This document shows positions 7,919 through 12,147 of a stretch of DNA of 12,147 nt, one piece after another. The notes beneath the pieces are model-generated. The model was not told the origin of the DNA, searched no databases, and saw only the letters and a list, made by a program, of their open reading frames with translations. Numbering within the stretch: position 1 is the first letter of the stretch; each line of letters starts with the position of its first letter. Both the position numbers and the translations under genes were made by a program. The DNA is from Bacteroidales bacterium (GTDB lineage Bacteria; Bacteroidota; Bacteroidia; Bacteroidales; WCHB1-69). Where the stretch lies: the NCBI GenBank assembly GCA_031272415.1, contig JAISTU010000030.1, forward strand, positions 1 to 12,147. Direction: 5' to 3'.

Positions 7919-7966
7919 TGCAAAGATACACAAATTATTTAATTAAAAATTAAAAAACCTTTTTTT
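7919..7966 (-). promoter_or_regulatory. Promoter block driving the small Cys/His protein
   Basis: On the minus strand the block ends in TGTATCTTTGCA. TATCTTTG at 7928-7921 is a strong Bacteroidota -7 box (TAnnTTTG). It lies about 23 bases before the ATG at 7897. No TTG stands at the usual -33 distance. The whole 48-bp block matches the mlaE promoter block (8325-8372) at 44 of 48 positions, in inverted orientation. Confidence 0.65.
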
Positions 7967-8042
7967 AGAGTGTAGAGTGTAGAGATTTTTTTGCATTTTG
8001 GGAGAAAATGTTCTAAAATTTGTACCTCCCACCTCCACCGTC

Positions 8043-8063
8043 ATTGCGGGTTTGACCCGCAAT
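8043..8063. repeat. Short perfect hairpin ATTGCGGGT/ACCCGCAAT
   Basis: The 9-bp arms ATTGCGGGT (8043-8051) and ACCCGCAAT (8055-8063) pair perfectly around a TTG loop. It is GC-rich compared with its surroundings and lies between two divergent promoters, so it is not a normal gene terminator. Similar TCATTGCGGG...CCCGCAATC hairpins are, from memory, common intergenic repeats in bacterial genomes. Confidence 0.6.
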
Positions 8064-8067
8064 CCTC

Positions 8068-8288
8068 TTGTCTGAACTATGATTTTAGTATGATTGATGT
8101 GATTGGCAGGATTATAATAATTGTCTGAACCGCTGATTTTCGTATGATTTATATGATTGATGTGATTTCCCTTATTAACAAAAAAATAAGGGTAATGGTG
8201 GAGTTATTTTTTTGACTACTAAGGGTGCTTTAATAAATAAGGGTTTTATAAAAATCTTAAAAATCATTCAAAATCAAAGTTCAGACAA
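8068..8288. repeat. TTGTCTGAAC palindromic element, copy 3 (with internal insertion)
   Basis: TTGTCTGAAC occurs at 8068-8077 and 8121-8130, and GTTCAGACAA closes the element at 8279-8288. The order of half-units is the same as in copy 1. The centre (about 8168-8249) is replaced by unrelated sequence with a hairpin CCCTTATT/AATAAGGG (8169-8176 and 8185-8192), a second AATAAGGG (8236-8243) and three TAAGGGT words (8187, 8220, 8238). A 12-bp inverted repeat, ATTTTTTTGCAT (7985-7996) and ATGCAAAAAAAT (8288-8299), brackets it. The 492-bp gap between the divergent genes (7898-8389) is almost entirely this element, hairpins and promoters. Confidence 0.8.
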
Positions 8289-8292
8289 TGCA

Positions 8293-8331
8293 AAAAAATA
8301 ATTCTCAATTCTCCATTCTCAATTAAAAAAA
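8293..8331. repeat. 39-bp AATTCTC block, copy 2
   Basis: It is identical to 1297-1335 except for one base. It follows the closing repeat of element copy 3 by four bases and runs into the A tract that opens the mlaE promoter block. Confidence 0.75.
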
Positions 8332-8372
8332 GGGTTTTTAATTTTTAATTGACAAATTTGTGTATCTTTGCA
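8325..8372 (+). promoter_or_regulatory. Promoter block for mlaE operon
   Basis: The block ends in TGTATCTTTGCA, with TATCTTTG at 8363-8370 matching the Bacteroidota -7 consensus TAnnTTTG. An upstream TTG (8349-8351) is only 11 bases away, closer than the usual -33 spacing. The ATG of mlaE follows 20 bases after the box. It matches 7919-7966 (inverted) at 44 of 48 positions. Confidence 0.7.
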
Positions 8373-8389
8373 TTTTATAATAAATACGA

Positions 8390-9130
8390 ATGAAAACCTT
8401 ACATTTAGTAGGAGAATATATATTATTGATGAGGCGAGTATTTTCCAAGCCGTTGAAAATGTCTTATTTTCGCAAGCAATTAGTGGAAAATATCAGTGCT
8501 TTGGGATTGGATTCGTTGCTTATTGTGGCGATAATTTCTATATTTATGGGAGCGGTGCTGACAATACAGACTACTTTGCAGACCGAAAGTCCTTGGATAC
8601 CGGCATGGACAGTAGGATTTGTGGTTCGACAGTCGGTAGTGTTGGAATTTTCGCCTACCATTGTGAGTTTATTTTTGGCAGGAAAAATCGGCTCAAGCAT
8701 TGCCTCTGAAATTGGCACCATGAAAGTTACGGAACAGATTGATGCTCTGGAAACTATGGGTATCAATTCGGCATCTCATTTAATTTTACCCAAAATTGTT
8801 GCTTGTGCATTAGCCAATCCTGTTTTGGTCGTTATCAGCATGTTTTTAGCCCTTGCGGGTGGTTTTATGGTCTGCGTTTTTACTACTGCTGTGCCTCCTT
8901 TGCAGTATATTGACGGTTTGACTTCCTTTTTTAAAACCTTTGATATTTATTATGCACTTTTTAAGACTTTTGTTTTTGCGATTATAATATCTTCTATATC
9001 AGGATTTTATGGATATAGAACCGAAGGAGGTGCATTAGAAGTCGGTAAAGCAAGCACGCAGGCAGTAGTCGGCAGTAGCGTTATTTTACTGTTATTCAAT
9101 GTAATATTAACTAAAATATTTTTGGGATAA
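8390..9130 (+). CDS. mlaE: MlaE-family lipid ABC transporter permease
   Basis: The 246-residue inner-membrane protein belongs to the MlaE/YrbE permease family, at typical length. Family landmarks are LFLAGKIGSSIASEIGTMKV (95-114) and TEQIDALETMGINS (114-127) followed by LILPKIVA. Near the C-terminus come GYRTEGGALEVGKASTQAVV and a final hydrophobic helix with NVILT. About five membrane segments are visible. With MlaF it forms the core of a transporter that moves phospholipids between inner and outer membranes to keep lipid asymmetry. The stop TAA overlaps the ATG of the next gene by one base (TAATG), implying translational coupling. Its promoter is the block ending at 8372. Confidence 0.92.
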   Translation: MKTLHLVGEYILLMRRVFSKPLKMSYFRKQLVENISALGLDSLLIVAIISIFMGAVLTIQTTLQTESPWIPAWTVGFVVRQSVVLEFSPTIVSLFLAGKIGSSIASEIGTMKVTEQIDALETMGINSASHLILPKIVACALANPVLVVISMFLALAGGFMVCVFTTAVPPLQYIDGLTSFFKTFDIYYALFKTFVFAIIISSISGFYGYRTEGGALEVGKASTQAVVGSSVILLLFNVILTKIFLG

Positions 9131-9885
9131 TGATACAGGTGGAGCATTTGTATAAATATTTTTCCGGCAGAGAGGTTTTGAGTGATATTTCTACTGAATT
9201 TGAACAGGGAAAATGCAATCTGATCATTGGTCAATCCGGCTCCGGCAAAACGGTGTTAATGAAGTGTTTAATAGGACTTTACGGCATTGATAAAGGTTCT
9301 ATTTTTTACGACAGACGCAATATTGCCCAAATGGGAAAAAAGGAGCGGAATTTGATTTTGCGAGAAATGGGGGTTTTGTTTCAGGGCGGTGCTTTGTTTG
9401 ATTCTATGTCGGTGTATGAAAATGTTGTTTTTCCGCTGACTATGTTTTCGGATTTGAGCCTTGTTCAGAAGCGAGAAAGAGTAGATTTTTGTTTGCAGAG
9501 AGTGCGTTTGGAGAAGGCGCATGATTTGTATCCGTCTCAATTGAGTGGCGGCATGAAAAAAAGAGTTGCCATTGCGAGGGCGATTGCTTTTAACCCCAAA
9601 TATTTATTTTGTGATGAGCCTAATTCAGGGCTTGACCCAAAAACTTCCATCATTATTGACCAATTGATTTACGAAATTACGCAAGAATTTAACACCACCA
9701 CTATCATTAACACGCATGATATGAACTCTGTAATGGAAATTGGGGACACGGTTTCGTTTATTTATGAGGGTAAATTATGGTGGCGGGGCAGCAATGCTCA
9801 AATTTTACAAACGGACAATGAAGAGTTACGACAATTCATTTATGCGTCCCGTTTTGCACAAGAAATTTACCAAAAACGGACTTAA
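9130..9885 (+). CDS. mlaF: MlaF-family ABC transporter ATP-binding protein
   Basis: The 251-residue ABC ATPase has every core motif: Walker A GQSGSGKT (34-41), Q-loop Q85 in VLFQGGALFDSMSVYENVVF (82-101, the MlaF-type stretch), signature LSGGMKKRVAIARA (138-151), Walker B YLFCDE (158-163), D-loop SGLDP, and H-loop H196 in INTHDMNS. It powers the permease encoded immediately upstream. The start overlaps the mlaE stop by one base. The family's third partner, an MCE-domain MlaD protein, does not follow here. Confidence 0.93.
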   Translation: MIQVEHLYKYFSGREVLSDISTEFEQGKCNLIIGQSGSGKTVLMKCLIGLYGIDKGSIFYDRRNIAQMGKKERNLILREMGVLFQGGALFDSMSVYENVVFPLTMFSDLSLVQKRERVDFCLQRVRLEKAHDLYPSQLSGGMKKRVAIARAIAFNPKYLFCDEPNSGLDPKTSIIIDQLIYEITQEFNTTTIINTHDMNSVMEIGDTVSFIYEGKLWWRGSNAQILQTDNEELRQFIYASRFAQEIYQKRT

Positions 9886-9894
9886 TTTTTTGCC

Positions 9895-10395
9895 ATGAAA
9901 GCCATTGATGCGTTGGTGCTAATTTTTACTATTTGGTTTGCTATCAAGGGATTACGTAAGGGATTATTGTCTGAAATTTTTTATATATTAGCCTTCATTG
10001 CAGGCGGTTTTGCGATGGTTAAATTTTCTGATTTTACGGCAAATGTATTGCAATGGGAGGGTCAAACGATGCAGTTTTTAGCATCTGGGGTAACATTTTT
10101 GGCGGTATCTATTGCGGTTATTTTGCTTGGAAAAGCCTGTAAATCAATCATAAACATTGTTTTTCCTGCTTTTTTGGACAAATTGTTAGGACTGCTCTTT
10201 GGGGCAGGTAAAATATTGTTACTGACGGGAATAGTGTTTTATTTTTTAACCCAAATTGATGCCAACGAATACATACTCACTCCGGAACGCAAAGAAGCCT
10301 CGATTTGCTACAAACCCACCCTTGCAATGGCTGAATTTTTATTACCTCATTTTAAAAATAAAATATTTATCAAGAAAGAGACTGATAATCAATAA
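9895..10395 (+). CDS. CvpA family membrane protein
   Basis: The 166-residue membrane protein begins MKAIDALVLIFTIWFAIKGL. The CvpA hallmarks are GLRKGLLSEIFYI (19-31) and DKLLGLLFGAGKILLLTGI (95-113). Four membrane segments are likely (about 4-20, 28-43, 60-79, 98-118), with a hydrophilic tail ending KKETDNQ. CvpA is named for colicin V production in E. coli and is linked to envelope stress and bile-salt tolerance in enterics; its molecular activity is unclear. It begins 9 bases after mlaF and is probably cotranscribed, consistent with an envelope role. The E. coli gene name is not asserted for this divergent homologue. Confidence 0.85.
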   Translation: MKAIDALVLIFTIWFAIKGLRKGLLSEIFYILAFIAGGFAMVKFSDFTANVLQWEGQTMQFLASGVTFLAVSIAVILLGKACKSIINIVFPAFLDKLLGLLFGAGKILLLTGIVFYFLTQIDANEYILTPERKEASICYKPTLAMAEFLLPHFKNKIFIKKETDNQ

Positions 10396-10405
10396 ATTAA
10401 AAAAA

Positions 10406-10921
10406 ATGAGTACAGAAGAGCACCCGAAATTAAAAGTCCGACTTTCAGGCATTGATTATCTCTTGGAAATCAGCACTTTATTGGTGGTTATAGCAGGTTG
10501 TTTCGGGTTTGTTATTTACTGGCAAATGGCACCGCAAACGGTATTTATTCATTACGAATTGAATGGATTGGCAAATAGATTAGGAAGTAAACTTTGGCAA
10601 TTTCCGCTAATTACCTGTTTAACAACAACTTATGCAGGAATGTTAATTTTGCATAAATATCCACATATCTTCAATTTTCCGATAAAAATAACAGAAGAAA
10701 ATGCCTGCCATGTTTATAAAGTTGCAATAAGAATGATAAGAATTGTCAATTTTATACTTTGTTCTCTTTTTAGTTGCTTGATTTACTTTCAGTTATATAC
10801 ATTACAAAATCCACTTGCAGGTTTGGAATACAATGTTCCATTTATGTCTGTGATGTGTGTTTTGATGTTGTTACTTTTGATAACTTTTATCATCGGAATT
10901 ATGAAAATTATGAAATATTGA
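10406..10921 (+). CDS. DUF1648 domain-containing membrane protein
   Basis: I choose the ATG at 10406 (171 residues, MSTEEHPKLKV). The frame stays open back to 10256, but that extension overlaps cvpA by about 140 bases. The protein has four membrane segments (about 18-38, 64-83, 112-133, 145-166). Between the first two is the DUF1648-type stretch MAPQTVFIHYELNGLANRLGSK (41-62 region). A cytoplasmic-side motif KYPHIFNFPIKITEENA (84-100) follows. DUF1648 occurs in small membrane proteins and in SdpI-like immunity proteins, but the function of the stand-alone Bacteroidota forms is unknown. It starts 10 bases after cvpA, so it is likely the last gene of the mlaE operon. Confidence 0.75.
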   Translation: MSTEEHPKLKVRLSGIDYLLEISTLLVVIAGCFGFVIYWQMAPQTVFIHYELNGLANRLGSKLWQFPLITCLTTTYAGMLILHKYPHIFNFPIKITEENACHVYKVAIRMIRIVNFILCSLFSCLIYFQLYTLQNPLAGLEYNVPFMSVMCVLMLLLLITFIIGIMKIMKY

Positions 10922-10924
10922 TTA

Positions 10925-10947
10925 GTAGGGACAAGGTACATCTTGCC
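10925..10947. repeat. Degenerate hairpin related to the 5059-5082 hairpin
   Basis: GTAGGGACAAGG (10925-10936) and the following TACATCTTGCC form an imperfect stem with a bulged A. The sequence aligns with the minus-strand reading of the 5059-5084 hairpin through the shared frame GTAG(A/G)GAC..GG.AC. It lies 3 bases after the DUF1648 stop. The rest of the 136-base gap to 11057 is purine-rich on the plus strand and shows nothing else I can name. Confidence 0.4.
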
Positions 10948-11057
10948 AAAAAAAAGGTGAAAGGGACAGGGTACAGGGCTAAAAGGTAAAAGATAGTTGA
11001 GAATTGAAATGTTTTTCAAAATTTAGAACAAATTTGTGCAAAAATGCAAAAAAAACT

Positions 11058-12147
11058 CTATTCTTCCTGTTTCGGCGAGTACTTCCACTCTTTCAAGCCT
11101 CGTTTTTCGTTATCAAAAACTGCCCCGATTTGGATAATTTCTTTGCCTGAAAGTTGATATTTCCCCGCATAATTTTTAGTTTCAATCTGTTGCAAAGCAT
11201 CTTCTACGGTACCGTTGCCATCAAGTTTGAACTCGAAAATATAAATTTTGTCAGGAACTTCTACCACCGCATCACTACTGCCAATTGCCGAGTGCTCTTC
11301 CACTTTTATAAACTGTCCCATTAGGTTAAAAAGCAGATAAAATATTGTTTGATAATGCTTTTCCGTTTTATTTTCGAGGTCGTAAGGGATGTTTGCAAAA
11401 AACGCTTGCAGACGTTGCATAAATTTTTCAATGTTGCCGTGGTACAAATCCTGTCCAAATTCAACATAAGAAAATTCACGATTTTGCATGTCATTTGGCA
11501 AATAAAGAGGACACAGTTCGTTGAGAAAACCATATTTAACCTCCTCATTCGGATAACCGAGAATGTATTGGTTAAAAATCTTATCATATCCCTTAATAGT
11601 CAGATAACCACTTTGATACAACACGGGGATAGGATTTTTGTTTTCAAAACGATAATCCATTATCTCTTCCGCATTATATCTTGTTTCGCCTTCCAATTGG
11701 GGAACATCAAGTTTAGCATTTTTCACCATTTCTACCAAAAAAGTAGGCGTACCTGTTTTGAACCAATAGAATTTAAACTTATGTTTCTCAAGGATATTGA
11801 GTACGCTGAACGGATTATACATCCCAACCACGTCTTCACAAAAATGATAACCGTCATAATAATGCCGTAATTTATCAATTGTCGCCTCCACGCTCATTTT
11901 GTTTTTAGTCGCTAACAGTTCAATATCGGGTTGAAAATTTGCCAATAACTCTGCCTCCGAAATACCACAAATTTGAGAATATTCTTCAAACATTGAAATA
12001 TCATCCAAATGATTTAAATCGCTGAAATCACTTACTCTGGAAAATTTTGTTACTCCTGTCAAAAACACAAACCTTAAATGTTCGTCTTCTGCTTTCAAAA
12101 CACCATAAAAACCTTTGAGTGTTTTTCGCATTAGTTTATTTAACTCC
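11058..12147 (-). CDS. AAA-ATPase-like / PD-(D/E)XK nuclease domain protein, 5'-truncated
   Basis: The frame is open to the right edge, giving 362 visible residues; the ATG at 12131 is internal. Homologues of this AAA-ATPase-like (PF09820) plus DUF1703 (PF08011) type are about 510-530 residues, so roughly 160 N-terminal residues with the Walker A motif lie outside. Visible landmarks, numbered from the Met at 12131, are LKGFYGVLK (5-13), FLTGVTKFS (23-31), YYDGYHF (91-97), YNPFSVL (105-111) and QSGYLTIKGYD (173-183). A C-terminal PD-(D/E)XK nuclease-like core follows: D287, then E300-F-K302, then QQI (314-316) and Y321. The active-site residues look intact. The family is expanded in many Bacteroidota and its biological role is not established; mobile-element or defence roles have been suspected. 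It converges on the DUF1648 gene. Confidence 0.85.
   Translation of the reverse strand, partial: ELNKLMRKTLKGFYGVLKAEDEHLRFVFLTGVTKFSRVSDFSDLNHLDDISMFEEYSQICGISEAELLANFQPDIELLATKNKMSVEATIDKLRHYYDGYHFCEDVVGMYNPFSVLNILEKHKFKFYWFKTGTPTFLVEMVKNAKLDVPQLEGETRYNAEEIMDYRFENKNPIPVLYQSGYLTIKGYDKIFNQYILGYPNEEVKYGFLNELCPLYLPNDMQNREFSYVEFGQDLYHGNIEKFMQRLQAFFANIPYDLENKTEKHYQTIFYLLFNLMGQFIKVEEHSAIGSSDAVVEVPDKIYIFEFKLDGNGTVEDALQQIETKNYAGKYQLSGKEIIQIGAVFDNEKRGLKEWKYSPKQEE

Noticed and set aside
1144..8288. Possible CRISPR array from repeated TTGTCTGAAC units
   Set aside because: The copies are kilobases apart or irregularly spaced, palindromic, and without spacer-like unique segments or cas genes.
8368..8709. 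113-codon frame overlapping the start of mlaE
   Set aside because: It starts inside the promoter box on an alternative codon and overlaps a well-supported permease gene in another frame.
10256..10405. 50-codon upstream extension of the DUF1648 gene
   Set aside because: It overlaps the cvpA coding region in another frame and its residues look like a shadow translation; the ATG at 10406 fits the family and the operon spacing.
11349..11870. Plus-strand 173-codon frame opposite the AAA-ATPase-like gene
   Set aside because: It is antisense to a well-supported family member; its composition (F/I/K-rich) is typical of a shadow frame.

Overview
The window looks like chromosomal DNA from an AT-rich member of the Bacteroidota. 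The main evidence is a PorQ-type protein of the type IX secretion system, a TonB-dependent receptor with an N-terminal carboxypeptidase-regulatory-like domain, a Bacteroidota-type DUF1648 protein, an AAA-ATPase-like/PD-(D/E)XK protein of a kind common in this phylum, and -7 boxes of the form TAnnTTTG. I cannot name a genus. Most genes are ordinary housekeeping or envelope genes. The unusual content lies between the genes.

Layout. Positions 1-1073 hold the 3' part of a right-handed beta-helix protein, cut by the left edge and followed by a terminator. Positions 1074-1376 carry the first copy of a palindromic intergenic element. Positions 1377-4912 form a tight plus-strand run: porQ, a membrane-anchored protein of unknown function, rlmB (23S rRNA 2'-O-methyltransferase) and dprA (DNA processing). 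Positions 4913-5122 separate the converging dprA and receptor genes and hold the second element copy, in the opposite orientation, plus a hairpin that terminates the minus-strand gene. Positions 5123-7897 (minus) encode a TonB-dependent receptor and, upstream of it, a small Cys/His-bearing membrane protein; together they look like a metal-uptake or metal-handling pair. Positions 7898-8389 are a divergent intergenic region packed with repeats. Positions 8390-10921 (plus) hold mlaE and mlaF (ABC lipid transporter permease and ATPase, overlapping by one base), a CvpA-family gene and a DUF1648 membrane protein. Positions 11058-12147 (minus) hold the 3' part of the AAA-ATPase-like/PD-(D/E)XK gene, cut by the right edge.

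The most interesting signal is a modular inverted-repeat family with ends TTGTCTGAAC...GTTCAGACAA. It occurs three times in about 7 kb (1144-1292, 4956-5051, 8068-8288), in both orientations. It is built from two kinds of ~47-bp half-unit with GATT words spaced about 9-11 nt apart. Two copies are followed by the same 39-bp block, each just upstream of a plus-strand gene. The divergent region also contains two nearly identical 48-bp promoter blocks arranged as an inverted repeat (44 of 48 bases match), one driving mlaE and the other the small Cys/His protein. I see no tRNA, rRNA, CRISPR array, transposase or integrase in the window.
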